Shown here in pieces: positions 43,751 to 51,897 of a stretch of 61,177 nt of DNA. The DNA comes from Sporichthya sp. (GTDB lineage Bacteria > Actinomycetota > Actinomycetes > Sporichthyales > Sporichthyaceae). The stretch spans positions 1-61,177 of the forward strand of contig NZ_JACDFE010000002.1 of NCBI RefSeq assembly GCF_013815995.1. The letters are read 5' to 3'. Position numbers and translations under genes: made by a program. Positions within the stretch are counted from its first letter, which is position 1. Each line of letters begins with the position of its first letter. The notes beneath the pieces were generated by a model. It saw only the letters and a program-made list of their open reading frames with translations, searched no databases and was not told where the DNA came from.

Positions 43751-45180
43751 CCTCACCTGCTGGGGTTCAGGTGCGGGTAGCGGGCGCCAAGTCGATCAGT
43801 GAGTTGCTCTTCGCCCCCGCCAGCATCGCCATCGTGGGTGCCTCGAACGACCCGGCGAAGCTCTCCGGTCGCCCGCTCGACTACCTGCGCACCTTCGGGT
43901 TCGCCGGCTCGGTGTACGCCGTCAATCCGTTGCGCCCCGAGGTGCAGGGCATCGCGACCTACCCGAGCGTGACGGCGATCGGAGCGCCAGTCGACCTTGC
44001 GGTCATCGTGGTTCCCGCCGGCCTGGTGCCTGCGGCCGTGGCGGATTGCGCCCAGGCCCGCGTCGGCGTTGCCATCGTCTTCGCGTCGGGGTTCGCCGAG
44101 GCCGCCGCCGGGGGCGCCGACCTGCAGAGCGAGGTCGACGCGGCGATGGCCGGGTCGTCCCTGCGGTTGCTCGGGCCGAACTGTCTCGGATCCTTCGCGC
44201 TGCCGGCGAAGGCCTTCGCGACGTTCTCCTCGGCGTTCGACGAGGCAACGGCGGTGGTGGACGAGCCGATCGCGCTGGTCACCCAGAGCGGCGCGGTCGG
44301 CACGTTCATCTACAGCACCTTCGCGCGCCTAGGCGGCGGCGTGCGCTACTTCGCCAACCCGGGCAACGAAGCCGACCTGACTGTTCCAGATCTCCTGCTC
44401 GATCTGGCCGGCCGCGACGACGTCGACATCCTCGCCGGTCACCTCGAGGGTTTGCGTCGTCCGGACGTGCTCCGGGAAGCCGCGGCCACGGCCCGGGCGG
44501 CCGACAAGCCGATGATCCTGATCAAGGCCGGCCGGACCCCGGAGGGTGGCCGGGCCGTGGCCGCCCACACCGCTTCGGATCCCGGTGATGACGAGGCCTT
44601 CGCCGAACTGGCCCGGGCCGAGGGCATCGTGCGGGTCGACGGCATGGAGTCGATGGTCGACACGCTGCTGGTCTTCCGGCCGCGCCGGCGCGCTGGTGGC
44701 CGCCGGGTCACGATGGTCACCCAGAGCGGCGGGGCCGGCGCGCTGGCTGCTGATGCGACGGTCCATGAAGGCCTGGACCTGGCTCCCTGGTCGGCGTCCG
44801 ATCGTCGCGGGCTCGAGCAGTGCCTACCGGCTTTCGGCTCCGCCCAGAACCCGATCGATGTCACCGGCCGGTTGCTCACCGACCCCGCGCTGCTGCAGCG
44901 GGTGCTCGCCGAGGTCGTGGCGCATGATTCGACGGACGTCGTCCTCGTCCTGCTCGGCAACTCCGACCGGGGCGCCGACGTCATCGTCGAAGGTCTCACC
45001 CGCGCCTACGAGTCCACCGTCAAGCCGTTCGTGGCGGTGTGGACCGGGGGCAATGGATGGGCGCGCCAGGAACTCCTCCGGCTCGGAGTCCCGACGTACA
45101 CCGATCCGACCCGGGCCGTCCGGGCGATCGGGCACCTGGTGAGATTCAGCGAGAGCCGAGCGTCCGGAGTTCGGGGCTGA
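43747..45180 (+). CDS. NDP-forming acyl-CoA synthetase alpha-like protein, no ATP-grasp
   Basis: A 477-residue protein with a CoA-binding domain ([21 protein letters not shown]) and succinyl-CoA-ligase-like domains carrying [11 protein letters not shown] and the phospho-histidine candidate in AVAAHTAS. The C-terminal ATP-grasp domain of the full enzymes is absent, and no separate beta subunit lies next to it. The relative at 51894 has the whole layout. It may be an alpha subunit that borrows a beta partner, or a CoA-binding protein with another job. Confidence 0.83.
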   Translation: MTSPAGVQVRVAGAKSISELLFAPASIAIVGASNDPAKLSGRPLDYLRTFGFAGSVYAVNPLRPEVQGIATYPSVTAIGAPVDLAVIVVPAGLVPAAVADCAQARVGVAIVFASGFAEAAAGGADLQSEVDAAMAGSSLRLLGPNCLGSFALPAKAFATFSSAFDEATAVVDEPIALVTQSGAVGTFIYSTFARLGGGVRYFANPGNEADLTVPDLLLDLAGRDDVDILAGHLEGLRRPDVLREAAATARAADKPMILIKAGRTPEGGRAVAAHTASDPGDDEAFAELARAEGIVRVDGMESMVDTLLVFRPRRRAGGRRVTMVTQSGGAGALAADATVHEGLDLAPWSASDRRGLEQCLPAFGSAQNPIDVTGRLLTDPALLQRVLAEVVAHDSTDVVLVLLGNSDRGADVIVEGLTRAYESTVKPFVAVWTGGNGWARQELLRLGVPTYTDPTRAVRAIGHLVRFSESRASGVRG

Positions 45181-46730
45181 TGCCGGAGCTGGAGCAAGTG
45201 GACGTTCTCATCCTCGGCTGCGGTGCGGCCGGTGTCGCGGCCGCTTTGGCGGCCCGCCGAGCCGGCGCCGAAGTAGCGATGATCGAGCACCAAGCCGAGG
45301 ACCGGCACACGCCCAACACGCGGATGTCCGGCGGCTGGTTGATGACCCTGACCGATGAGGTCGCCGGCCGTGGCTACCTGACGGAATGCGCACAGGGTCT
45401 GGTCGAGGACGACCTCATCGCCGGATGGGCCCGGGGCGCGGTGTCCTTGCCGACGGAGCTCAAGGCGCTGGGCGTCGACCTCGAGCTCGCCGACACGGCG
45501 ACGTGGGGACTCTCCCGGCTGGATGTGGAGAAGGACAGCTGGGCCGAGCACGCCGAGATCCCGGGCGCCGATTCGGTCCGGGTCTGGCGGACCGTGACCG
45601 ACCTTCCGTCCACCTGCCCGGCGGCCGGCGGGCTGGCGACGGCCACGGGCACCGTCCTCGGTGGCGAGGCGTTGTACCGCGGACTCATGCACGCGGTCCG
45701 GGCTGCCGGGGTGGAGGTGCGGTGGGGGATCGAGCCGATCTCTCTGATTCTGCGCCAGACCGCGGATGGCACAACGGTGGCCGGCATTCGGTGGCTCGAG
45801 GGCGGAACCGTGCGCGAACTCCGCGCCCGGGGCGGAGTCATCCTGGCCACCGGTGGGTTCGGAGCCGGTCGGGACCTGATCCGGGAGTTCCTGTCCGTCC
45901 CGAACACCCGCTTCTACGGCAACCCGGGCAACGACGGCAGCGGACTCAAGCTGGCCATGTCGGCCGGGGCGGCGTTGGCGCGGATGAATCGCATGGTGGG
46001 TCGCGGCGTGATGAGCTTCCCGCTTGCCGACGGCGTAGAGCTCGGCTTCATGGTCATCATGAAGGGCGGCGGCTATGTCATCTGTGACGACCAGGGCGCC
46101 CGGTACGCCGATGAGTACGACCAGGCGATGCAGCAGCATTCCTTCTTCCACCACATGCAGCACGTGGATCCGCACACCCATCGGTACAGCCGCTCGCCGT
46201 CGTTCTACGTCTTCGACGAGCGCCGTCGGCAGTCGGGTCCGCTGACCTACCAGGACCGGGGCGCCTGCGGTGTGGGCCTCTACGACTGGAGCTCGGACAA
46301 CCAGCGCGAGATCGACGCCGGATGGATCTCGGTGGGTCCGACGCCGGCGGCCGCGGCGGCCGCGGCGGGCGCCGGTTCACCGGAGGCGTTCGAGGCGGCC
46401 ATCGCCGAATACAACCGCGGCTGCCAGGCCGGGAGCGACTCGTTCGGGCGTCCCGCTGACACGCTGATCGCGCTGGACCAGCCGCCGTACTACTGCGTGC
46501 CGCTCTACATCGGTGGTCCCTACGTGACCGGGGGACCACAACGGAACGCCGAGGGCCAGGTTCTCGGCGTGCGCGGCGGACCGGTGCCGGGTCTGTTCAG
46601 TGGCGGGGAACTGGGACAGGCGATCGGGCTGCTCTACCCGGCTCAGGGCGCCTCGATCTCCGAGGCCTGGTGCAGCGGAGCCATCGCCGGTGCTTCGGCC
46701 GCACGAGCAGCTGGTGACTCGCGCCGGTAG
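45180..46730 (+). CDS. FAD-dependent dehydrogenase (fumarate reductase/KstD-like)
   Basis: A 516-residue flavoprotein from ATG 45180 ([26 protein letters not shown]). FAD motif GCGAAG, then RGGVILATGGFGAGRDLIREF, NPGNDGSGLKLAMSAGA and the C-terminal GLFSGGELGQAIGLLYPAQGASIS. This family includes 3-ketosteroid dehydrogenases and fumarate reductase-like enzymes. It probably desaturates a ring next to a carbonyl, though reduction is possible. Last gene of the unit that began at AT-box 6. Confidence 0.85.
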   Translation: MPELEQVDVLILGCGAAGVAAALAARRAGAEVAMIEHQAEDRHTPNTRMSGGWLMTLTDEVAGRGYLTECAQGLVEDDLIAGWARGAVSLPTELKALGVDLELADTATWGLSRLDVEKDSWAEHAEIPGADSVRVWRTVTDLPSTCPAAGGLATATGTVLGGEALYRGLMHAVRAAGVEVRWGIEPISLILRQTADGTTVAGIRWLEGGTVRELRARGGVILATGGFGAGRDLIREFLSVPNTRFYGNPGNDGSGLKLAMSAGAALARMNRMVGRGVMSFPLADGVELGFMVIMKGGGYVICDDQGARYADEYDQAMQQHSFFHHMQHVDPHTHRYSRSPSFYVFDERRRQSGPLTYQDRGACGVGLYDWSSDNQREIDAGWISVGPTPAAAAAAAGAGSPEAFEAAIAEYNRGCQAGSDSFGRPADTLIALDQPPYYCVPLYIGGPYVTGGPQRNAEGQVLGVRGGPVPGLFSGGELGQAIGLLYPAQGASISEAWCSGAIAGASAARAAGDSRR

Positions 46731-46748
46731 ACCCTGGCGCAGATTAGG

Positions 46749-46763
46749 CATAATATATTTATG
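46749..46763 (+). promoter_or_regulatory. AT-box 7: in front of the P450 trio
   Basis: CATAATATATTTATG has perfect arms CATAA/TTATG around TATAT. It lies 24 bp before GTG 46788, so it overlaps the promoter -10 region. It is the cleanest palindrome of the nine. Confidence 0.75.
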
Positions 46764-46787
46764 ATCCGCCGCCGTAGGAGGCATTCC

Positions 46788-48128
46788 GTGAGCAGCAGCG
46801 ACCTGGCGCCGACCCCGGGCACCACGTGTCCTGTGGAGAGGATCGACATCACGTGCCCGGTGGAGAAGATCGCTGGCCTTGCGGACGCGTTCGCGACGCT
46901 GCGGTCGAAGGATGTCCTGCACTCGGCGGCAATCTGGTCTGCTGCCCACCGGGACCCGACCCCCGAGGCGCTCACCTGCCTGCGCGAGTACACCGACAAC
47001 GTCATCACCTTCGCCAACGGGGAGTCCCACCGCGGTCGTCGGCGCCTGCTGAACCAGCTGGTCCGCCCGGAAGCGATCGACGTCATCCGCGACACCATCG
47101 TCCTGCCGAGGTCGCGAGAGCTGCTCCAGCGACTGGCTACCGGGCCGGACGCCGAGGGCCGGTACCGCTTCGACCTCGTGACCTTCTGCGAGCGAGTGTT
47201 CCTGCACTTCTCCGCGAAGTTCATCGGCTTCGTCGGGACCGAAACCGACGAGCAGATGGAACGTCTGCGGGGGTGCGTCGGGCCGCTGTCGGGCGCCGTC
47301 GCCTCTGCGTTCTACAAGGATCGGGCCGGCATCTTGGCCGCGGCTGCCGAGGCCAAGGCCCGCTACATCGAGGAGTTCTACCTCCCCTCGCTGGCCGCCG
47401 CGCGGGCCGCCCTCGCCGACCGTCCGGCGGATGAGTCGGGCGCCGTCGAGCCGCCGCGGAACTTCATGGAGATCGTCGCTAGTGGCGTGCATGCCGAATG
47501 GGACGACGAGGCGCTGGCCATCCGGGACTCCGTCCTGCTGTTCTCGGCGAGCGTCGGATCGAGCACGCAGACCATCGTGAATGCCGTCGCGGGCCTGACC
47601 ACCTGGTTCGCCGAGCACCCCGAGGACTACGAGCAGAGCACGGACTACAACTTCCTCCTCGATGCGATCCAGGAGGCGCTGCGCCTGAACTCCCCGTTCT
47701 CGCCCTACGTCACCCGGGTCGCAGCCCGCGAAGCCGTCGTCGGAGAGCACACGCTGGCCGAGGGTCAGGAGATCCACGTCTATCTGCCGACCGCGGGTCA
47801 GGATCCCTCGGTGTGGGGCCCCGACGCAGCGGCCTTCAACCCGCGGCGACCAACCCCCGAGGGCTGGAACCGCCACGGAATCGCCTTCAGCGCCGGCCCG
47901 CACCAGTGCCTGGGTCAGCGGGTGGTTCTCGGTAGCGACGGCACCGGCGGGGCGCACGTCCGCGTTCTGCAGACCCTGTACCGCGCGGGCGTGCAACCGG
48001 ATCCGGACAGCCCGCCGAAGTCGATCGAGCGGGTGGTGCGGGAGCAGCCCGACCCGTTCGAGGTGGACCTGAAGCGCTGGACGTCGTACCCGGTCGTGCT
48101 CGACGACCTCGACCCGACCGACTCCTGA
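46788..48128 (+). CDS. Divergent cytochrome P450 (trio member 1)
   Basis: A 446-residue P450. Cys374 lies in the haem motif FSAGPHQCLGQ and the K-helix ExxR is EALR (296-299). The I-helix (about 246-262) reads SVLLFSASVGSSTQT, so the usual acid of AGxDT is missing. After the haem Cys comes GQRVVLGSDGTGGAH instead of the usual GxxLAR. GTG 46788, six bases after AGGAGG, is preferred to ATG 46761, which is inside AT-box 7. First of three tandem paralogues overlapping or abutting each other. Confidence 0.88.
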   Translation: MSSSDLAPTPGTTCPVERIDITCPVEKIAGLADAFATLRSKDVLHSAAIWSAAHRDPTPEALTCLREYTDNVITFANGESHRGRRRLLNQLVRPEAIDVIRDTIVLPRSRELLQRLATGPDAEGRYRFDLVTFCERVFLHFSAKFIGFVGTETDEQMERLRGCVGPLSGAVASAFYKDRAGILAAAAEAKARYIEEFYLPSLAAARAALADRPADESGAVEPPRNFMEIVASGVHAEWDDEALAIRDSVLLFSASVGSSTQTIVNAVAGLTTWFAEHPEDYEQSTDYNFLLDAIQEALRLNSPFSPYVTRVAAREAVVGEHTLAEGQEIHVYLPTAGQDPSVWGPDAAAFNPRRPTPEGWNRHGIAFSAGPHQCLGQRVVLGSDGTGGAHVRVLQTLYRAGVQPDPDSPPKSIERVVREQPDPFEVDLKRWTSYPVVLDDLDPTDS

Positions 48129-49465
48129 TGGCCAACAGAAAATTCGATCCCGAAGTCGACGTCGAGCCACTCACGTCGTGCCCGGCTTTCGCCGTGGACG
48201 GCTGGGACGACGTGGTCGCCACGCTCCGGTCCAAGGACATCGTTCATTCCGCCGCGATCCTGGCCGGCGCGCACCGCGACCCGGAGCCAGGCGGACAGGG
48301 CGAGGTCTGCCTCCGCGAATTCATCGGCAACGCCCTGACGTTCTCGAACGGCGACTCCCATCGCACCCGCCGCCGGGTACTGAACCAACTGGTCCGGCCG
48401 GCCGCGCTGGACGTGTTTCGGGACGAGGTCATCGCGCCGGAGGCGGCAGCGCTGCTGCCCCGCGTTATCCACGGACCGGGCGAGGACGGCAAATACCGAC
48501 TCGACCTGATCAAGTTCTGCGACCGGGTCTTCCTCCACTTCGCCGCGAAGTTCATCGGGCTGGTGGACATCGACACCGACGAGCGGATGGAGCGGCTCCG
48601 GGAGTGCGTCACCCCGCTGTCCAACGCCGTCACCTCAGTGTTCTACAAGGACCGCGCGGCGATCATTGCGCAGGCGCTCGAGGCCAAGGACCAGTACCTG
48701 AAGGAGTTCTACCTCCCCTCGCTGGAAGCGCAGCGCGAGTGGCGGGCCGGCACCGACGGGCGGATCCCCGACGACCTGCCGATGAACTTCCTGCAGCTCG
48801 TGCTCGAGGGTTCGGACCCGCAGTACGCGGATCAGGACCTGGCCATCCGTGACTCGGTGATCCTGTTCGTCGGATCGGTCGCCTCCAGCACGATGGCCAT
48901 CGTCAACACGGTGGCGGACCTGGCCGGCTGGTTCGCCGAACATCCCGAGGACCACGAGCGCCGGACCGACTATGGGTTCCTGTTCGACGCGTTGCAGGAG
49001 TCGTTGCGGCTGCGCTCGCCGTTCTCGCCGTATGTGTTCCGGATGGCCCGTCGCGACACCTCGATCGGTGGTGAGCCGGTCCAGGAGGGCCAGGAGCTCC
49101 ATGTGTCCATCCCGCGCGCCGATCGTGACCCGAGCGTGTGGGGGCCCGACGCGGCCCGATTCAACCCGCGGCGTGAGGTGCCCGAGGATGTCCGCCGGTA
49201 CGGCATCGCATTCGGGGTCGGGGAGCACCTGTGCCTGGGCCAGCGCGTGGTCATGGGCAGTGACGGCACCGGCGGCTCGCACGTTCGGGTCCTGCAGTTG
49301 CTCTACGCCGCCGGGGTCCGGCCGGACCCGGACAATCCACCGGCCGTGATCGAGCGGGCCGACACCGGCGCGAAGTCGGACGGGCTCGACCTGCCGCGCT
49401 GGTACGACTTCCCCGCTGTGCTTGAGGACTGGACGCCGGCTCAGGCCGAGGCGGCGCGCCCATGA
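48128..49465 (+). CDS. Divergent cytochrome P450 (trio member 2)
   Basis: A 445-residue paralogue of trio member 1, starting at the last base of its stop. Haem Cys369 in FGVGEHLCLGQ, ExxR as ESLR, I-helix SVILFVGSVASSTMA with no acid, and the same RVVMGSDGTGGSH insert. The N-terminal LTSCPAFAV and LRSKD blocks are shared by all three. Substrate unknown. Confidence 0.88.
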   Translation: MANRKFDPEVDVEPLTSCPAFAVDGWDDVVATLRSKDIVHSAAILAGAHRDPEPGGQGEVCLREFIGNALTFSNGDSHRTRRRVLNQLVRPAALDVFRDEVIAPEAAALLPRVIHGPGEDGKYRLDLIKFCDRVFLHFAAKFIGLVDIDTDERMERLRECVTPLSNAVTSVFYKDRAAIIAQALEAKDQYLKEFYLPSLEAQREWRAGTDGRIPDDLPMNFLQLVLEGSDPQYADQDLAIRDSVILFVGSVASSTMAIVNTVADLAGWFAEHPEDHERRTDYGFLFDALQESLRLRSPFSPYVFRMARRDTSIGGEPVQEGQELHVSIPRADRDPSVWGPDAARFNPRREVPEDVRRYGIAFGVGEHLCLGQRVVMGSDGTGGSHVRVLQLLYAAGVRPDPDNPPAVIERADTGAKSDGLDLPRWYDFPAVLEDWTPAQAEAARP

Positions 49466-49478
49466 GATGGAGGACCCG

Positions 49479-50831
49479 ATGAGCATCCAAGACGACGACG
49501 AGGTGGTCGCGCCGCTCACGTCCTGCCCCGTGGCGCATGTCCGCGGCTCGGCGGCGGCGACGGCTGCGCTGCGCTCGAAGGACCTGCGGAACTCGGACCA
49601 GATGTGGGCCGGGATCTTCCACCAGCCCGGCGTGGAGTCCGAGACCTGCTTGCGTGAGTTCGTGAAGAACGACATCACGTTCACCAATGGGGAAGCCCAT
49701 CGGACCCGGCGCAAGCTGCTCAATCAACTGGTCCGACCTGCCGCCCTGGACCTATTCCGCGACGAGATCCTCGAGCCCCAGTCGGTCACCCTGCTGCCGC
49801 GCTTCGTCACCGGTCCGGATGCCGACGGCCGCTACCGGGCCAACCTCAACCCGTTTTGCGACCGGCTCTTTCTGCACTTCGCGGCGAAGTTCGTCGGCCT
49901 GGTCGGGCTCGACACGGACGACCAGATGGAGCGGCTACGGACGCTCGTCAGCCCGATCACGGCGGCCTTCAGCTCGGCGTTCTACGACAACCGCGCCGAG
50001 ATCCACGCGGCGGCGCTGGATGCCAAGGCGAAGTACATCGAGGAGTACTACTACCCGTCCCTGGAGGCGCAGAGGCTGGCGCTGAAGGAGAAGGACGCCG
50101 CCGGTCCGGACGCTGATCCGGAGCCGATGAACTTCCTGCAGTTGGTGGCCAGCGGAGCGCACCCGGACTACCTGGATGAGCAGCAGGCCATCCGCGAGTC
50201 GCTCATCCTGTTCAACGCATCGGTCGGGACCAGCACCCAGACGATCATCAACTGCGTCGCGGACCTGAGTGCCTGGTTGGAAGAGCACCCCGGGGACCGG
50301 GTTCGGTGCGAGGACGACAAGTTCCTGTTCGCCGCCATGGAAGAGTCCTTGCGGCTGCGGTCTCCGTTCGCCCCGTATCTCTTCCGGCTGGCGGCCCGCG
50401 ATACCCGGATCGGCGATCAGGATGTGATCAAGGGTCAGGAAGTTCATATCTCGATCCCGGCCGCGAACCGGGACACCGCGGTCTGGGGTCCCGATGCGGC
50501 GGCCTTCAACCCGCTCCGCACGACGCCGGGTGATCTGCGGGCCTACGGACTCGGCTTCAGCGTCGGGCCGCACCAATGCCTGGGACAGCGGGTCGTGATG
50601 GGCAGCGACGGAACGGGGGGCGCCCACCTGCGCGTGCTGTCCCGGCTCTTCGCGGTCGGCGTGCGTCCCGATCCCGACAACCCGCCGGCCATCCTGCCGC
50701 GCTCGGCGAAGGTCGTACAGCCGACCGACGATGCAGGCGAGCCGATCGATGTGGTGCGCTGGACGTCGTTCCCGGTGGTGTTCGATCGGTGGGACCCCCA
50801 GGCCGAAGCGGCCAATGCCACGGCTCCCTGA
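49479..50831 (+). CDS. Divergent cytochrome P450 (trio member 3)
   Basis: A 450-residue paralogue from ATG 49479 (MSIQDDDEVVAPLTSCP), eight bases after GGAGGA. Haem Cys367 in FSVGPHQCLGQ, ExxR as ESLR, I-helix SLILFNASVGTSTQT without an acid, and RVVMGSDGTGGAH after the cysteine. The C-terminus is longer (QPTDDAGEPIDVVRW). Its stop is followed 14 bases later by the MaoC-N-type gene. Confidence 0.88.
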   Translation: MSIQDDDEVVAPLTSCPVAHVRGSAAATAALRSKDLRNSDQMWAGIFHQPGVESETCLREFVKNDITFTNGEAHRTRRKLLNQLVRPAALDLFRDEILEPQSVTLLPRFVTGPDADGRYRANLNPFCDRLFLHFAAKFVGLVGLDTDDQMERLRTLVSPITAAFSSAFYDNRAEIHAAALDAKAKYIEEYYYPSLEAQRLALKEKDAAGPDADPEPMNFLQLVASGAHPDYLDEQQAIRESLILFNASVGTSTQTIINCVADLSAWLEEHPGDRVRCEDDKFLFAAMEESLRLRSPFAPYLFRLAARDTRIGDQDVIKGQEVHISIPAANRDTAVWGPDAAAFNPLRTTPGDLRAYGLGFSVGPHQCLGQRVVMGSDGTGGAHLRVLSRLFAVGVRPDPDNPPAILPRSAKVVQPTDDAGEPIDVVRWTSFPVVFDRWDPQAEAANATAP

Positions 50832-50845
50832 GAAGAGGAACGACC

Positions 50846-51427
50846 ATCCCTGATTTCTCGTGGGCCGAGCGCGACGACTGGGAGCGGGCCTGGGACCCGC
50901 TGGTGGCGCAGATCGGGCAGGACTTCTCCGAGGGCTCGTACGACGCCCTCGACGCCATCGAGGCGGGCGCGGTCCGGCGGTTTCTTGAGCCGTTGGAGTT
51001 CGACTGTCCGCTGCATGTCGACGAGCAGGTCGCCGCGGCCCACGGCTATGCGGGGATCATCGCGCCGTACAGCGGCCTGGCGACGTGGATCTCGGCCGGG
51101 CTGTGGAACTCGGGCGACGAGCCGATCTATGCCGGGGCCGACCGCAATGCGCACCCGCGCTGGCGGGTGAATCCGTACCCCACGCCAGGGCCGGACATCA
51201 ACGGACGCACGGCCACCGACCTTCAGTACGACTACGTGCGGCCGTTCGCCGTGGGGGACAAGCTGCGTTCCTGCGGGCGGATCCTGACCTCCGTCACCCC
51301 CAAGGAGACACGAGTCGGCCGCGGCGCTTTCTTGACCTGGGAGTCGAAGGTCGTCAACCAGGTGGACGCGCTGATCGCCGAGGTCCACTTCGGGGTCTAC
51401 AACTACGTCGCCCGCGTGCGCGGGTAG
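50846..51427 (+). CDS. MaoC-N-type hot-dog protein (non-catalytic partner), unusual start
   Basis: A 193-residue protein by my reading (IPDFSWAERDDWERAWDPLVAQIGQ...). It matches the N-terminal FAS1-type MaoC domain, with no D-x4-H pair. No ATG, GTG or TTG gives the expected N-terminus: the best ribosome site (AGAAGAGGA) is followed by ATC at 50846. It may start at ATC, at CTG just before, or at a later GTG, so the start is tentative. It is followed 11 bases later by the catalytic MaoC gene, as in heterodimeric hydratases. Confidence 0.7.
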   Translation: MPDFSWAERDDWERAWDPLVAQIGQDFSEGSYDALDAIEAGAVRRFLEPLEFDCPLHVDEQVAAAHGYAGIIAPYSGLATWISAGLWNSGDEPIYAGADRNAHPRWRVNPYPTPGPDINGRTATDLQYDYVRPFAVGDKLRSCGRILTSVTPKETRVGRGAFLTWESKVVNQVDALIAEVHFGVYNYVARVRG

Positions 51428-51438
51428 CGGGAGCAGAC

Positions 51439-51897
51439 ATGGCGGACTGGACGTCCCAGCGGTACTGGGAGGACGTGGCGGAGGGCGACAGCCTGCCCGC
51501 GCTGGGCTTCCCGCTGTCCGTGCACCGGCTCATCGTGGCCGCCGGCGCGAGCAAGGACTTCGCGCAGATTCATCACAACACCGAGGTTGCCCGGGCACAG
51601 GGCGCCGGTGACATGTACGCGAGCAACGTGCTGCTGCTCGGTATGTGGGAGCGCGTCGTCCGCGAGTACATCGGTCTGGACGGCGTGATCGTGCGCATCG
51701 GACCGCTGCGGATGAAGCAGTTCGCGACGGCGGGCGAGACGGTGACGGTGCGGGCGAGCGTGACCAGGAAGTGGAGCGAGGACGATCGCGCTCTGGTGGA
51801 GATCGCCCTGCGTTCCGAGATCTCGACCGGCGATGCCGTGACCGGTGTAGTTCGGGTCGCACTGCCGCGGAGAACGCCCGTGGCGCAGACGCCGTGA
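51439..51897 (+). CDS. MaoC-type enoyl-CoA hydratase, catalytic subunit
   Basis: A 152-residue hot-dog protein from ATG 51439 (MADWTSQRYWEDVAEGDSLPAL). The hydratase motif D-x4-H is present in SKDFAQIHHN. Paired with the preceding gene, it resembles heterodimeric MaoC hydratases that act on bulky CoA substrates such as steroid side chains. Its stop overlaps the next GTG by four bases. Confidence 0.85.
   Translation: MADWTSQRYWEDVAEGDSLPALGFPLSVHRLIVAAGASKDFAQIHHNTEVARAQGAGDMYASNVLLLGMWERVVREYIGLDGVIVRIGPLRMKQFATAGETVTVRASVTRKWSEDDRALVEIALRSEISTGDAVTGVVRVALPRRTPVAQTP

Noticed and set aside
46761-46787. Start of P450 trio member 1 at ATG 46761
   Set aside because: That ATG is inside the palindrome of AT-box 7, while GTG 46788 has AGGAGG at the right distance.
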